Notes under the pieces: generated by a model
Databases searched by the model: none
Seen by the model: only the letters and a program-made list of their open reading frames with translations
Told to the model about the DNA's origin: nothing
Program-made: the position numbers and the translations under genes
Shown: one piece after another, positions 19,872 through 30,100 of the stretch
Position numbering within the stretch: the stretch's first letter is position 1
How the letters are laid out: every line of letters begins with the position of its first letter
Assembly: GCF_014803405.1 (NCBI RefSeq)
Contig: NZ_JACYFG010000009.1
Coordinates: 124,001-188,000, forward strand
Origin: Pelagicoccus enzymogenes
GTDB lineage: Bacteria; Verrucomicrobiota; Verrucomicrobiia; Opitutales; Opitutaceae
Reading direction: 5' to 3'
DNA: 64,000 nucleotides

Positions 19872-21002
19872 ATGGACAACGAGAACGCGCAAAAAGAAGA
19901 AACCATAACCGTCGAGGGCGTCCTCGAAGTCACAAAGAAGAAGACTGGCCAGCTGCTCGACCTGAGCAAAAACGGACGCCAGCGTCCCACGGACCCCTTC
20001 GTGCCCAAGGAGCTCATCCGTCGCTTCAAGCTGCGCAGCGGCAGCCACATCGTCGCTCAAGCGACCTCCGACCCACGCTTCCAAAACCCCAAGGTCCGCT
20101 TCATCGAGCAGGTCGACGGAGTCAGCGTGGAGGAACGCCGCAAGTTCACTCCCTTCGCCCAGCTCACCACCATCACGCCAGAGGAGCAAATCCGACTGGA
20201 AACGGACAAGAAGCGCATGACCACCCGCTGCATGGACCTCTTCTGCCCCATCGGCAAAGGCACCCGCGGACTCATCGTCGCCCCGCCTCGCACCGGCAAG
20301 ACCACCCTTCTCACCCACATCGCCCAAGGCATCAACGCCAACCACCCGGAAATCCACCTCATGATCCTCTTGGTGGACGAGCGCCCCGAGGAAGTCACCG
20401 ACTTCCGCCGCAACATCGACGCCGAAGTCTGGGCCTCTTCCAACGACGAAGAACTCCCCAGCCACCTGCGCGTAGCCGAACTCTGCGTAGAGCGCGCCAA
20501 GTGCCTCGTGGAAACCGGCAAGGACGTGGTCATCCTGATGGACTCCATCACGCGCCTAGCCCGAGCCCACAACGCCGCCAGCAAGGGCAAGCGCACCATG
20601 TCCGGCGGTCTCGACATCCGCGCCCTCGAGAAGCCTCGCCAAATTTTCGCCGCCGCCCGCAATACCGAGGAAGCCGGCAGCCTCACCATCATCGCTTCCG
20701 CCCTCATTGAGACCGGCAGCCGCATGGACGACATGATTTTCCAGGAATTCAAGGGAACCGGCAACATGGAGATGGTCCTCGACCGCAAGATCGCCGACAT
20801 GCGCATCTACCCGGCCATGAACATCGCCACTTCCGGCACCCGCCGCGAAGAATTGCTCATCCCCGAGGACGTGCTCGAAGGCATCCACTTCTTCCGCCGC
20901 GCCCTCGTGCAGCAGAAGCCGGAGGACGCCGCCGAGACCATGATCACCCGACTCTCCAAAACCGACTCCAACCAGGACCTCCTCAACCTCCTCAATCGAT
21001 AA
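19872..21002 (+). CDS. rho: Transcription termination factor Rho (short form)
   Basis: Rho is a hexameric RNA-dependent ATPase that ends transcription. The protein has 376 residues, shorter than the usual roughly 420. It begins almost directly with the cold-shock RNA-binding fold (EGVLEVTKKKTGQLLDL) and lacks the N-terminal helical Rho_N domain. Walker A is APPRTGKTTLL at about 137-147. The MDSITRLARAHN, Q-loop (MSGGLDIRALEKP) and R-loop (GTGNMEMVLDRK) segments are intact, so it should be active. No in-frame upstream start extending the protein was seen. It is divergent to acs. Confidence 0.96.
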   Translation: MDNENAQKEETITVEGVLEVTKKKTGQLLDLSKNGRQRPTDPFVPKELIRRFKLRSGSHIVAQATSDPRFQNPKVRFIEQVDGVSVEERRKFTPFAQLTTITPEEQIRLETDKKRMTTRCMDLFCPIGKGTRGLIVAPPRTGKTTLLTHIAQGINANHPEIHLMILLVDERPEEVTDFRRNIDAEVWASSNDEELPSHLRVAELCVERAKCLVETGKDVVILMDSITRLARAHNAASKGKRTMSGGLDIRALEKPRQIFAAARNTEEAGSLTIIASALIETGSRMDDMIFQEFKGTGNMEMVLDRKIADMRIYPAMNIATSGTRREELLIPEDVLEGIHFFRRALVQQKPEDAAETMITRLSKTDSNQDLLNLLNR

Positions 21003-21147
21003 ACGCAAGGAATCGGGCACTCTTTTCGAGAATAAGCTGCGCCAAACGCGCTTAAGCCTTGATCTGCCCCGATTCGTCGCGTGAAAAAGTACGTTTCCTC
21101 AGCTCGCAGGGCATAAAGCGAGCGCCACATCAGTTCTCAAAATATCA

Positions 21148-22914
21148 ATGGATAGCTTCTCCGAACAGTGCCTCGACATGGCTCGCTCCATGCTCAGCCA
21201 CAATTTGGATTCCATCAATCCCGATGGAACCATCACACCCGTCGAAGGTGAAGATTCTCGTCTGGACGAGTCCGGCCACGCCGCCCTCGCTATCGGCGAG
21301 TTCTACCGCGCCACCGGAGAAACCGAGCTTGACGGCAAGGATCTCATCGACCTCGCCGCCCGCTGCATCACAGCCCAGGCCTTCCGCGATCCCCCGCAGG
21401 AAAACGGACTCGCCTACGCCGCATTGGCCCTGCTCTCCTTCGGACCTTCCAAGGAACGCAACCCCGTGTGGGAACGCCTCGTCGACGAGACTCGCGAAAA
21501 CCTCGACCGCCTCCTGCTCAACCGCAGCGACTACAACAACCACTGGCAGGCCTTCAACGTGGCCAAAGCCGTTTGCCGCTTCTCCCTCGGACTCTCCAAG
21601 AAGGACGAAACCGGCCGCCTCATCGAGCGCTTCCTCTCCCGTATCGAAGAAACCAGCTCCAACGGCTACTTCGACGACGTCGGCGACGAAGGCATCGGCG
21701 GATCCTTCTCCCTCTACGGAGTCATGTCCTTCGTCTTCACTCGCCAAGCCCTCCAGCTGCACAGCAACCCGGGCCTCCGCGAGCGCAAGCTCCCCTCGCT
21801 CCGCACCTTCGCCGAGAAGTACATCAAGCTCCTTCCGGACATGGTCCGCGAAGACGGCCTCGGCTGGACCTGCTCCGAAAACGCCGGCGCCTACGGCCAG
21901 ATGCACCTCATCTCTCTTTTGCTCCAAGGTTTCCGCGACGGTTGGGTCCCCGATGACAAGCGCTCCAAGTACTTCGACTTGCTGCGTCGCCTCTTCTACT
22001 TCTTCTACGTCACCTACCTCGACCAAGAGCACGGCTACCTCGTAGTCCGCGACGGCGAGCGTACCGCGTACCGCAACCACACCACCCGCATGGCGAACTT
22101 CGACGGAGCTCGCTACCTCAGCCAGTGGTCTCGCCTCTCCAAGCAGATCGACGCTCCCGCGGCCGCTGCTCCAGAGCCCTTCAAGTCCGGTTGCCGCTTC
22201 GTCATTTTCGACAAGTCCAACAAGAAGGAACAAGGCCTCCTTCTCTACCGCAACGTGGAGTCCAACCTGCAAGTCCAGATGCCGCTCATGTCCAGCAACG
22301 GACACGCGACTGCCGACTGCCAGGCCTTCCCCCACTCCCCCGGCGTATTCGATTGGCCCAACAGCCAGTACGCGCCCATCATGATTCCAGAGCTCACTGT
22401 CGGAGAAGACGTCTTCGTCCCCTCCTACTACGGAAAGAAGTGCACCACCGGCCTCGGCTTCAAGCGCTCCTTCTACTTCCGCTACGAGCAACCGGAGTGG
22501 ATCACCAAGGAGGAGAAGATCGTTCCCGGCCTCGGCACCGTTAAGGTCAACTGGACCTTCGCCGGCAACCAGATCTCCTGCGAGTACATCTACAGCGTGA
22601 AGAACCAGGTCACCCTCGACCGCTTCCGCTACATGCTCGCCATCGCCTCGCCGCACTCCAGCTACCGCCTAGAGACTTCGCCGATGCTCGGCGCCGAAGG
22701 CCTTCGTTGCTCCATCCAAAAAGACGATTTCCAAGGCACTTGGAAAGAGACCGAAGTGGTTACCAACGACAGCGCCTACCGCACCAACTACGGCAACCTG
22801 CACTACTTGCAGATCCTCGAGCGCGACCATCCGCTCATCATGCGCCCAGGCCAGACCTACCGCTTCGCCGCCACTTTCGATCCGGACATCATCCAGATCG
22901 GCGACGCCGAGTAA
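21148..22914 (+). CDS. Conserved hypothetical protein, probable alpha/alpha toroid plus beta-sandwich
   Basis: I do not recognise this 588-residue protein. It has no signal peptide. Residues about 1-330 are helix-rich with paired aromatic/His motifs (ESGHAALAIGEFYRATG, YNNHWQAFNVAKAV, ENAGAYGQMHLISLLLQGF), a pattern like the (alpha/alpha) barrels of polysaccharide lyases, heparinases and DUF2264-type proteins. Residues about 350-588 are strand-rich and could be a C-terminal beta-sandwich. A glycan-related function would fit but is only inference. It stands alone, 145 bp after rho, and ends at a good terminator. Confidence 0.75.
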   Translation: MDSFSEQCLDMARSMLSHNLDSINPDGTITPVEGEDSRLDESGHAALAIGEFYRATGETELDGKDLIDLAARCITAQAFRDPPQENGLAYAALALLSFGPSKERNPVWERLVDETRENLDRLLLNRSDYNNHWQAFNVAKAVCRFSLGLSKKDETGRLIERFLSRIEETSSNGYFDDVGDEGIGGSFSLYGVMSFVFTRQALQLHSNPGLRERKLPSLRTFAEKYIKLLPDMVREDGLGWTCSENAGAYGQMHLISLLLQGFRDGWVPDDKRSKYFDLLRRLFYFFYVTYLDQEHGYLVVRDGERTAYRNHTTRMANFDGARYLSQWSRLSKQIDAPAAAAPEPFKSGCRFVIFDKSNKKEQGLLLYRNVESNLQVQMPLMSSNGHATADCQAFPHSPGVFDWPNSQYAPIMIPELTVGEDVFVPSYYGKKCTTGLGFKRSFYFRYEQPEWITKEEKIVPGLGTVKVNWTFAGNQISCEYIYSVKNQVTLDRFRYMLAIASPHSSYRLETSPMLGAEGLRCSIQKDDFQGTWKETEVVTNDSAYRTNYGNLHYLQILERDHPLIMRPGQTYRFAATFDPDIIQIGDAE

Positions 22915-22944
22915 TCGCAGGCAACAGTCTAGCTACACCTTTCA

Positions 22945-22975
22945 AAACGTCGGAGCCCCGCTCCGGCGTTTTTTG
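22945..22975 (+). terminator. Rho-independent terminator
   Basis: The stem cgtcggagc/gctccggcg, with one G-U pair and a short loop, is followed by TTTTTT. It lies 30 bp after the stop of the gene at 21148. Confidence 0.85.
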
Positions 22976-23173
22976 TTCCCCACCGGACATAGCCAAGCGT
23001 CCCAACCGCAATCGGACGATTCACAGCCTCCGAAATCCCCATCGGGAGGATCTCATTAAGCAATGGCCGAATGAGGTATAAATACCCTGCAAAAACTCCT
23101 TGCCGATTCGACTACGACAAGAAAGTGAACTTACTTACCCCTATGGAAATCCACGACGTTCTTCACTTCCTCC

Positions 23174-26100
23174 ATGCGTCACAACCTCATTAGTTCCTTT
23201 TTGATTTCCTCCCTTGCCGCGCTTTTGTCATGCAGCGCTGGCTTAGCCAAACAGCCATTCACGCCCGAAGCGTCGGACCCCAACTTGGAGGATTGGCGTT
23301 GGACCGAGTATTCCCATTTCGACGGGAAGCGGATCACTTGCATGACTGAGTATCCAGCGGAAGTCTACTGGTTCGGAGGCGCCGACGTCACGATTCGCTA
23401 CGACGGATATCGCTACCAGGAATTCGGCGCTCAACACGGCCTCCAAGGGACCAAGGTCCTCTGTTTCGCCCGACATCCTACCCTCGGGCTGCTCGCAGGG
23501 ACCAACCAAGGGCTCTTCCGTTGGTCATCCGAGAAATGGCAGGCAATCGTGTCCAGCCATACGCCGCAGAAGATCCAAGCCCGAAACATAGTCGTCCTCG
23601 AAGACCAGTCGATCTTGGTTGCGCTCTCCGAGCTGGAGGAAAGCCCGGAGAGCTCTCAAAGGTGGCACGGCCTGCTTCATGTAACCGAAGAACGGATACA
23701 GCTCTACTCGAGAGAGCCGCCAGCTGGCCTAGACGAGATCCTGCTCACCAAGCCATTTAGGCACGTTCCCGTTCCCGAAGACTCCTGCATCATGATGGAC
23801 GGACAACTTCGCTTCAACGTCACCTCGGTTACCCAGGCGAAAGACGGAAGTATCTGGACCTCCATCAGCCAAAACAACCGGGCTGGAAACCGAGCCGTCA
23901 GGTACGCCTACAGTCCAGAGACCCACGTCCTCTCGCTCGATCGCGTTTTCAAATCTCCCGACGGCCCAGAAACCGAGAGCTTCACCTCGATCATCGAAAC
24001 CGACGAAGGCGAGATCTGGATAACAAGCAATAACTCCACCATCGGAATCGCCCAGTGGAACGGGGAACGCTGGAAACAACAAAGGCTCTCCGAATTCTTC
24101 CCCGGCAACGAAGCATTCTACTACATGATAAAAACCTCCGACGGGGCCGTGTGGGTTGACGGTTCCGGCAAGTACTTCCGCTACAAAGACGGCCAATGGG
24201 CTCGCTACAGCTTTCCCACGATCCCCATCACCCTATCGAACCGTATCAATTTTTTCGAGGCATCGGATGGAGCGATCTGGATCATTGCCACCAACTCCCG
24301 CCTTTTCCGACTGGACTATGCCAGCAAACCCTGGAACTTGCGCAAACGCCTGGCATTCCAGCTAGAAACCGCCGACAAGTCGCTCTGGTTTCTCTCCGAA
24401 GACGGCAGGCTCGTGCAGAACCAGGCCGAGCAATGGAACTCGTTCGGCGTTGAAGACGGGATCATCGACACCCCACTGCGACTCTTCCTATCGTCCCAAA
24501 ACGAATTATGGGCAATCGGTAGCCACCGGGGGCACGCGGCCCTCTCCCATTCCGCCGACCAACGACACTGGGAAACTATCGAATACCCCGACCTTTCCTG
24601 GTCCTTCGATCATCGCGCCGCATTCGAAGACAAGGATGGAGCGATCTACTTCGCCTCGGCCGTAGACACTCCGCCACACCAGGAAACAGGCCTTGTCCGC
24701 TTCAACAACCCGACAACCGATAAATCAGACTGGACCCGAATGGGAACAAACACCCAATTCCCAACCAAACAGAGCTACTACGGCATCGGCCAAAGCCCCG
24801 ACTCGCGCATTTGGCTCGGAGGCCGCCCCGTAGTGACCCTCCGGAATGGAGTCCAAAGCATCGCCGCCGAAATCCCGGAAAGCGACGTTTTCGTCGACTA
24901 CATTTTCAATCAACCAAACGGAAACCTTTGGCTCGTCACCCGGGACAGAGGCATGCTCGAAATAGCTTCCAACGAAAGTCGATGGCACAACGTCGAGTCA
25001 GGGCTTCCCTCCCACTCAATCGTCTCCGGCTATGCTCACTCGTCAAACGATGTTTGGATTGCCCTAAACGACCAAATCGCCCGCTACGACGGAAAGAGCT
25101 GGAGCACCTTCTTCAAGCCCAAGGACAAACGCTACGCCCGCGGCACAGTCACCTTCGGTCCCGATTCAACAGGCACCATGCACATATCCCAAGTCAGCAA
25201 CTACTGGCTCCGTCGCGGGTATCCTGGAAACAAATACACCCCCGACCTCTCGCCTTTCAACACCCTCTCCTACTACGACGACCGCAAAGCCCCTATCGTA
25301 AAGATCACCCACTTTGAACCGAAAGTCGGGCCGACAGGAAACACCAGCGTTACCTGGAGCGGAACCGACTTCCTCGAACGCACCCCGCGAGAACAGCTTG
25401 AATACTCCTACAAGATCAACGACGCTCCTTGGAGCCCCTTCTCCAAAGAAAGCGCCAAGCGCCTCCTCGGGCTCGCCCCCGGTGAGTACAAGATAGAGGT
25501 ACGCTCCCGAAACCGCGGTTTCAACATATCGTCCGAACACGCTAGCGCCGTCTTCGCGGTCGCAGCCCCTACTTGGCAACAGCTCTGGTTCCAAGCCACC
25601 ATCGCTACCCTGCTCGCGCTCGTCGCCTTCTTCCTCTACCAAACCATTCAACGCAGCCGCAGCCTCTCCAAGCTCAACAGCAAGCTGCTGCAAAGCAACA
25701 AGCAGCTCAATGAACAGCAGGAAATCATCGCAACGCAAAACCGAGCCTTGCGCAGCCAGCATACCGAACTGGAAAACCGGGTAAAGGAACGGACCGAAGA
25801 CCTGGAGAAAGCCAAGCTCAAGGCCGAAGAATCGGATCGGCTCAAAACCGCCTTCCTCGCCAACGTTTCCCACGAGATTCGCACTCCCATGAACGCAATC
25901 ATCGGATTCTCGGAGCTGCTCTCCTACGCGCCCCAACAGAGCGAAGAAAATCGCAGTTTCATCAAAACCATTCAAAACAGCGGCAAGGACCTGCTTAACC
26001 TCATCGACGACATCATCGAAGTTTCCAAACTCGAGTCCGAGCCCGTTGAACTTGCAGAGGAGGACGTACTCGTAAATTGGATACTCACCCAAACACAAGA

Positions 26101-26962
26101 CACCTTCCGCGGGGTTTTGACCCGCTTGGGAAAAGAGAACCTGAACCTGATAGTCGACACCAAGGAGCTTCCCGAAGGCTGCACGCTCCGCACTGACCCT
26201 GCCCGCCTAAAGCAGGTCCTCAAAAACTTGCTCAGCAACGCCGTAAAATTTACGCCCGACGGCTACATCCTGCTCCGTTGCCGGCCCACTAACGATGGAA
26301 AGTCACTGGAATTCTCCGTGGAAGACTCTGGCTTCGGAATCAAAAAGGAACAACTCTGCCTCATATTCGAACGCTTCCGCAAAGCCGACACCAACAAGGG
26401 GCATACTCATCGAGGCAGCGGACTCGGCCTGCCTATCAGCCAAAACCTCATCGCCAAGCTCGGCGGAAAAATTGAGGTGGAGTCCGAACTTGGAAAAGGC
26501 AGCAGATTCTACTTTTCCTTGCCATGGGACGGACGCGTCGACCAGCAGGCCACGGTAGACACACCCGCAGCGGAGCCGGAAGACAGTTCGCGGACCGTCC
26601 CGCTCTACCCTCTGCTCGTCGTCGAAGACGAAGCGGCAAACGTCGACCTCATCTCGAAGATGCTCGAACGCCTCCAGTTTCCCTACATTCACGTTACCAG
26701 CGCCGAGAGAGCGATCGACCTCTGCCAGCAAACGAAGTTTTCCGCGGTCCTCATGGACATAAAGCTCCCTGAAATGCAAGGAGACGAAGCCGCACGCAAA
26801 ATCCGAGAAATTGCCCCCACTCTTCCCATCATCTCCCAAACCGCCTACGCCATGGCAGGAGAACGCGAGCGCTACAGCCAAGAGCCATTTACCGCCTACC
26901 TCTCGAAGCCGCTCACCTACAGCAGCCTAGCAGCCACCTTGAACGCGGTCCTCGGTTCCTGA
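23174..26962 (+). CDS. Hybrid sensor histidine kinase with extracytoplasmic regulator propeller
   Basis: This 1262-residue sensor has a signal segment (about 1-25). Two-component regulator propeller repeats follow (about 30-710; units such as DGSIWTSI and DGAIWIIA), then a Y_Y_Y domain (about 716-795) and one transmembrane helix (about 803-826). Next come a coiled coil (about 835-885), a HisKA domain with His900 in [11 protein letters not shown], an HATPase domain ([26 protein letters not shown]) and a receiver with phospho-acceptor Asp1195 in LMDIKLPEM. It resembles the hybrid two-component sensors of polysaccharide utilisation but has no AraC output domain, so signal must pass to another protein. 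No polysaccharide locus is adjacent. The ligand is unknown. Confidence 0.93.
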   Translation: MRHNLISSFLISSLAALLSCSAGLAKQPFTPEASDPNLEDWRWTEYSHFDGKRITCMTEYPAEVYWFGGADVTIRYDGYRYQEFGAQHGLQGTKVLCFARHPTLGLLAGTNQGLFRWSSEKWQAIVSSHTPQKIQARNIVVLEDQSILVALSELEESPESSQRWHGLLHVTEERIQLYSREPPAGLDEILLTKPFRHVPVPEDSCIMMDGQLRFNVTSVTQAKDGSIWTSISQNNRAGNRAVRYAYSPETHVLSLDRVFKSPDGPETESFTSIIETDEGEIWITSNNSTIGIAQWNGERWKQQRLSEFFPGNEAFYYMIKTSDGAVWVDGSGKYFRYKDGQWARYSFPTIPITLSNRINFFEASDGAIWIIATNSRLFRLDYASKPWNLRKRLAFQLETADKSLWFLSEDGRLVQNQAEQWNSFGVEDGIIDTPLRLFLSSQNELWAIGSHRGHAALSHSADQRHWETIEYPDLSWSFDHRAAFEDKDGAIYFASAVDTPPHQETGLVRFNNPTTDKSDWTRMGTNTQFPTKQSYYGIGQSPDSRIWLGGRPVVTLRNGVQSIAAEIPESDVFVDYIFNQPNGNLWLVTRDRGMLEIASNESRWHNVESGLPSHSIVSGYAHSSNDVWIALNDQIARYDGKSWSTFFKPKDKRYARGTVTFGPDSTGTMHISQVSNYWLRRGYPGNKYTPDLSPFNTLSYYDDRKAPIVKITHFEPKVGPTGNTSVTWSGTDFLERTPREQLEYSYKINDAPWSPFSKESAKRLLGLAPGEYKIEVRSRNRGFNISSEHASAVFAVAAPTWQQLWFQATIATLLALVAFFLYQTIQRSRSLSKLNSKLLQSNKQLNEQQEIIATQNRALRSQHTELENRVKERTEDLEKAKLKAEESDRLKTAFLANVSHEIRTPMNAIIGFSELLSYAPQQSEENRSFIKTIQNSGKDLLNLIDDIIEVSKLESEPVELAEEDVLVNWILTQTQDTFRGVLTRLGKENLNLIVDTKELPEGCTLRTDPARLKQVLKNLLSNAVKFTPDGYILLRCRPTNDGKSLEFSVEDSGFGIKKEQLCLIFERFRKADTNKGHTHRGSGLGLPISQNLIAKLGGKIEVESELGKGSRFYFSLPWDGRVDQQATVDTPAAEPEDSSRTVPLYPLLVVEDEAANVDLISKMLERLQFPYIHVTSAERAIDLCQQTKFSAVLMDIKLPEMQGDEAARKIREIAPTLPIISQTAYAMAGERERYSQEPFTAYLSKPLTYSSLAATLNAVLGS

Positions 26963-27056
26963 ACGAGCCGCCAGCTGCCCACACCCGTCCCAAAAAGGCG
27001 TTGCCAGCGGCACGCTCGCTTCTACCGTCTTCGCTCTTCACCTTTTTCTTTCCGCA

Positions 27057-27812
27057 ATGTTAGCCAAACGCATCATCCCATGCCTCGACGTCCACGCCGG
27101 CCGCGTCGTCAAAGGCGTTAAGTTCAAAGAGCTCCGCGACGCGGGCGATCCAGTGGAATCCGCCAAAGCCTACGACCAGCAAGGAGCCGACGAACTCGTC
27201 TTTCTCGACATCACAGCCTCCTCCGACGAACGCCAGATCATGCGCGACGTCGTCGAGCGCACCGCCTCAGAATGCTTCATGCCTCTCACCGTCGGCGGCG
27301 GACTGCGCACGGTCGAAGACATTCGCAAGATGCTGCACTCCGGAGCCGACAAGGTTTCCCTCAATACCGCTGCCATCAACAACCCCGACCTCATTTTCGA
27401 TTCCGCCAAGAAGTTCGGCAACCAATGCATCGTGCTCGCCATCGACGCCAAGCGCGACGGCGACTCCTGGCGCGTCTACACTCACGGCGGACGCAACCCC
27501 ACCCCGCTCGACGCCATCGAGTGGGCCAAGAAAGCCGTCTCCCTCGGCGCCGGCGAAATCCTCCTCACCAGCATGGACGCCGACGGCACCCTAGCCGGCT
27601 ACGACTGCGAACTCACTCGCCGCATCTCCGAGTCGGTGGAAGTTCCCGTCATCGCTTCCGGAGGAGCAGGCAATCTCGACCACATGGTCGACGTGCTCAA
27701 CGAAGGCAAAGCCTCCGCCGTGCTCGCTGCCTCCATTTTCCACTTCGGCACTTACACCATCAAGCAAGCCAAGGAACATCTCGCTGCCGCCGGACTGCCC
27801 GCGCGGCTCTAG
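27057..27812 (+). CDS. hisF: Imidazole glycerol phosphate synthase cyclase subunit HisF
   Basis: HisF closes the imidazole ring using ammonia from HisH, giving IGP and AICAR in histidine biosynthesis. It is a 251-residue (beta/alpha)8 barrel of normal length. Asp11 in [15 protein letters not shown] and the Asp in [15 protein letters not shown] are the catalytic pair. Phosphate-binding segments VGGGLR and ASGGAG are present. No other his gene is adjacent. The Rrf2 gene follows 30 bp later on the same strand, so they might share transcription, though their functions are unrelated. Confidence 0.97.
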   Translation: MLAKRIIPCLDVHAGRVVKGVKFKELRDAGDPVESAKAYDQQGADELVFLDITASSDERQIMRDVVERTASECFMPLTVGGGLRTVEDIRKMLHSGADKVSLNTAAINNPDLIFDSAKKFGNQCIVLAIDAKRDGDSWRVYTHGGRNPTPLDAIEWAKKAVSLGAGEILLTSMDADGTLAGYDCELTRRISESVEVPVIASGGAGNLDHMVDVLNEGKASAVLAASIFHFGTYTIKQAKEHLAAAGLPARL

Positions 27813-27842
27813 TTCCCCAGCAAAAAACCGTTTCCCCAAAAA

Positions 27843-28277
27843 ATGGAGCTTACAAAATTCTCGGACTACAGCCTCAGAATGCTCCTCTACCTTGGGCTCA
27901 ATCCCGACCGAGTCGTTTCATTGGTCGAGATCGCCGACGCCTATTCGATTTCCAGAAATCACTTGGTCAAGATCTCTAACCACCTCGCCAAACTCGGGCT
28001 CGTGCAAGCGACTCGAGGCAAGGGCGGCGGTCTGCAACTCAGCAAAGCCCCCGAGGATATCAATATCGGGAGCGTGGTACGCAGCACCGAAGGCCATAGT
28101 CCCCTCGTCGAGTGCTTCGATCCCGAGAGCAACACTTGTTGTATTATAAAGAGCTGCGCCCTGAAAGGCGTCCTGAAAAAGGCGGAGCGAGCCTTCTACT
28201 CCGAACTTGACCAACACTCCTTGCAAAACCTTCTACGCAACCGCAAAGGCCTCAAGCTTGCCCTTGCCAAAGATTAA
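27843..28277 (+). CDS. Rrf2 family regulator, NsrR-like (nitric oxide sensing candidate)
   Basis: This 144-residue protein has the Rrf2 winged helix (KFSDYSLRMLLYL, SISRNHLVKISNHLAKLG) and wing (RGKGGGLQLSK). Asp8 and Cys91, Cys99/Cys100 and Cys105 match the spacing of the Asp and Cys ligands that hold the [4Fe-4S] cluster in characterised NsrR proteins; in the family, NO destroys the cluster and relieves repression. The downstream genes encode haem lipoproteins, a globin and electron-transfer proteins, which fits an NO or nitrite regulon. NsrR identity is inference; IscR or RsrR types have different Cys patterns. It may repress the genes from 28533 onward. Confidence 0.82.
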   Translation: MELTKFSDYSLRMLLYLGLNPDRVVSLVEIADAYSISRNHLVKISNHLAKLGLVQATRGKGGGLQLSKAPEDINIGSVVRSTEGHSPLVECFDPESNTCCIIKSCALKGVLKKAERAFYSELDQHSLQNLLRNRKGLKLALAKD

Positions 28278-28298
28278 GCGCCCAATATTTCGCGCTCA

Positions 28299-28328
28299 TA
28301 AGCTGCGACGTCAAAATCCCGCAGCTTA
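28299..28328. terminator. Hairpin after the Rrf2 gene (weak terminator candidate)
   Basis: taagctgc pairs with gcagctta around a 14-base loop, 22 bp after the Rrf2 stop. There is no T run, so a Rho-dependent end or simple mRNA 3' stabilisation is as likely as intrinsic termination. Confidence 0.4.
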
Positions 28329-28355
28329 CAGGATTTCAAAAACGCTTCGCGATTA

Positions 28356-28366
28356 ATGAAATTCAT
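28356..28366. promoter_or_regulatory. 11-bp palindrome, possible NsrR-type half operator
   Basis: atgaaattcat is a perfect odd palindrome in the 255-bp gap before the haem-protein genes. NsrR family sites consist of AT-rich 11-bp dyads of this kind. It is 167 bp from the next start codon, which is rather far, so this is tentative. Confidence 0.25.
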
Positions 28367-28532
28367 AGTTCTCCCATTTGAGAATGTGTCGCATTTTTCG
28401 TAGTTACATTTCCCATACATGCATACAGGAATGACACGGACTCGCTCTTTTTCTTTAAAGTAATATTCTAAATACTTCTTTTGGCATCGCCGATGCTAAA
28501 ACCGGATTAGTTTCCCATTTGCCTAATCCGAA

Positions 28533-29126
28533 ATGAAAAAGAAAAACATCCTCTACGCAGTCCTCCTCAGTGGAGCGACTTTGACATCCACCCTGTTCCT
28601 CTCCGGCTGCGGAGAAAGCGAAGCCGCCACAGGCGGCATCTCTCCTCAAAAGATGGCTGACGGGCTTCACCTCGTAATGAAGTCAGACCGCACCATCTAC
28701 ACCCGCAACGTCGTCAACCGACTCGTCAAGCAAGACAAGGTCATCAAGGCTTCCGAGCACTGGGCCGACGACAAGGCCCTCCCGCTTCCCGCCCAGATGT
28801 TCCGGATGGGAGCGGAAATGGTAGCGAAGGAGCCAGACGCTGGCTTCTCCTACTCCCTGCAATCCATCTGGCCAATCAACGCTCAGAACGCTCCCAAGAC
28901 AGAGGTCGAAAAGACAGGCCTTCAATACGTAGTTGATAATCCAGGACAAAACTACTACGCCGAGGAGGAGCTTGGCGGAGTCAAGTACTTCACCGGCGTC
29001 TACGCAGACACCGGAGTAGCCGCTGCTTGCGTCGATTGCCACAACGAGCACAAGGACTCCCCCAAAACCGACTTCAAGCTCGGCGACGTCATGGGCGGAG
29101 TCGTCATTCGCATTCCCCTAGACTAA
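28533..29126 (+). CDS. Haem c lipoprotein, DUF3365/Tll0287-like domain
   Basis: This 197-residue lipoprotein precursor has a lipobox at LFLSGCGES (Cys26). The mature part fits the Tll0287-like haem domain (DUF3365) often found as the sensor of bacterial kinases: a helical N-terminal half, an aromatic middle (YSLQSIWPIN) and a single CVDCH haem motif (166-170) followed by NEH. A lone haem lipoprotein of this type may be a redox or gas sensor or an electron shuttle in the periplasm. It is first of a run of haem genes downstream of the NsrR-like regulator. Confidence 0.78.
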   Translation: MKKKNILYAVLLSGATLTSTLFLSGCGESEAATGGISPQKMADGLHLVMKSDRTIYTRNVVNRLVKQDKVIKASEHWADDKALPLPAQMFRMGAEMVAKEPDAGFSYSLQSIWPINAQNAPKTEVEKTGLQYVVDNPGQNYYAEEELGGVKYFTGVYADTGVAAACVDCHNEHKDSPKTDFKLGDVMGGVVIRIPLD

Positions 29127-29213
29127 TACGCGAAGCTGACTCCAAGCAGAGCCTCTCACGTGAGGTTCTGCTTTGGAAAACCCAATCTTTAGGCCCTCCT
29201 CATTCCTCTCAAT

Positions 29214-29597
29214 ATGAATGTTCGCTGGAAGTGCAGCTCTGCTGTTCTCGCTATTCTGTTCTGTTCCTGCGGTGAAAAGCCTGCGGTCTCGAATAGCGGC
29301 GGCTTCGATCCGTCTAGCGTGCCCTTGACCGACCCAGACCTCATCGCAGGTCAAAAGACTTGGTCGGAAACCTGCACCACCTGCCATCTGACTGGGCTCA
29401 CCGGAGCGCCCATCATCGGCAACAAAGCCGCTTGGGAGCACCGCATAGCCAAGGGACTCGAGACCCTCTACGACCACGCCCTCAACGGCTTCATCGGCCC
29501 GGAGTACACCGAGATGCCTCCGAAGGGTGGCTTCGCAGAGCTAAGCGACGATCAAGTCAGGCAAGCGGTACGCTTCATGACCCACCTTAGCCAATAA
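29214..29597 (+). CDS. Cytochrome c5-like lipoprotein
   Basis: This 127-residue monohaem class I cytochrome has a lipoprotein-type N-terminus (LAILFCSCGE). The haem motif is CTTCH at 54-58. The likely distal ligand Met lies in YTEMPPKGGF, the pattern of the c5/c555 group. A final helix (SDDQVRQAVRFMTHL) completes the fold. It would sit on the periplasmic side and carry single electrons. The gene is 87 bp after the haem lipoprotein and 30 bp before the globin, so it is probably co-transcribed with both. Confidence 0.88.
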   Translation: MNVRWKCSSAVLAILFCSCGEKPAVSNSGGFDPSSVPLTDPDLIAGQKTWSETCTTCHLTGLTGAPIIGNKAAWEHRIAKGLETLYDHALNGFIGPEYTEMPPKGGFAELSDDQVRQAVRFMTHLSQ

Positions 29598-29627
29598 CTC
29601 TCCAATCATCCTCAACCTCTTATATCT

Positions 29628-30044
29628 ATGACCGAAAAACAAATCGAACTCGTCCAATCCTCTTGGGAAAAATGTATTCCCATCGCCGATACGGCAGCTT
29701 CCATTTTCTACGCAAAGCTCTTCGAGCTCGATCCTAGCCTCAAGCCACTTTTCAAGAGCGACATCAAGGAACAAGGAAAGAAGCTGATGACCATGATCAC
29801 CACGGCTGTTCGCGGGCTCAACAATCTCGAAGGGATCGTAGGGGCAGTCCAAGCCATGGGCAAACGCCACGTCGGATACGGAGTAAAGGACGAACACTAC
29901 GAGACAGTGGGAACCGCCCTCATTTGGACGCTCGGCCAAGGCCTCGGCGACGATTTCACGGAAGAGACGAAGGAAGCTTGGATCGCGACTTATACGCTCC
30001 TCGCTACCACCATGAAGGACGCTGCCAACGAAGTTGCTGCGTAA
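29628..30044 (+). CDS. Single-domain bacterial globin
   Basis: This 138-residue globin has family features FYAKLFELDPSLKPLF (B/C helices) and the proximal haem ligand His81 in GKRHVGYGVKDEHY, with the usual EHYETVGTALIW G-helix start. There is no FAD/NAD reductase domain as in flavohaemoglobin Hmp, so an external reductase must keep the haem ferrous; the FAD-BFD fusion encoded just downstream is an obvious candidate. Known single-domain globins bind O2 or detoxify NO. Together with the NsrR-like gene, NO dioxygenation or reduction is a reasonable inference. Confidence 0.92.
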   Translation: MTEKQIELVQSSWEKCIPIADTAASIFYAKLFELDPSLKPLFKSDIKEQGKKLMTMITTAVRGLNNLEGIVGAVQAMGKRHVGYGVKDEHYETVGTALIWTLGQGLGDDFTEETKEAWIATYTLLATTMKDAANEVAA

Positions 30045-30100
30045 CAAATTTCTAACTACAAATTAGATACAGGTAGACGCTTAGAGAGGGCGTGGGGTTC

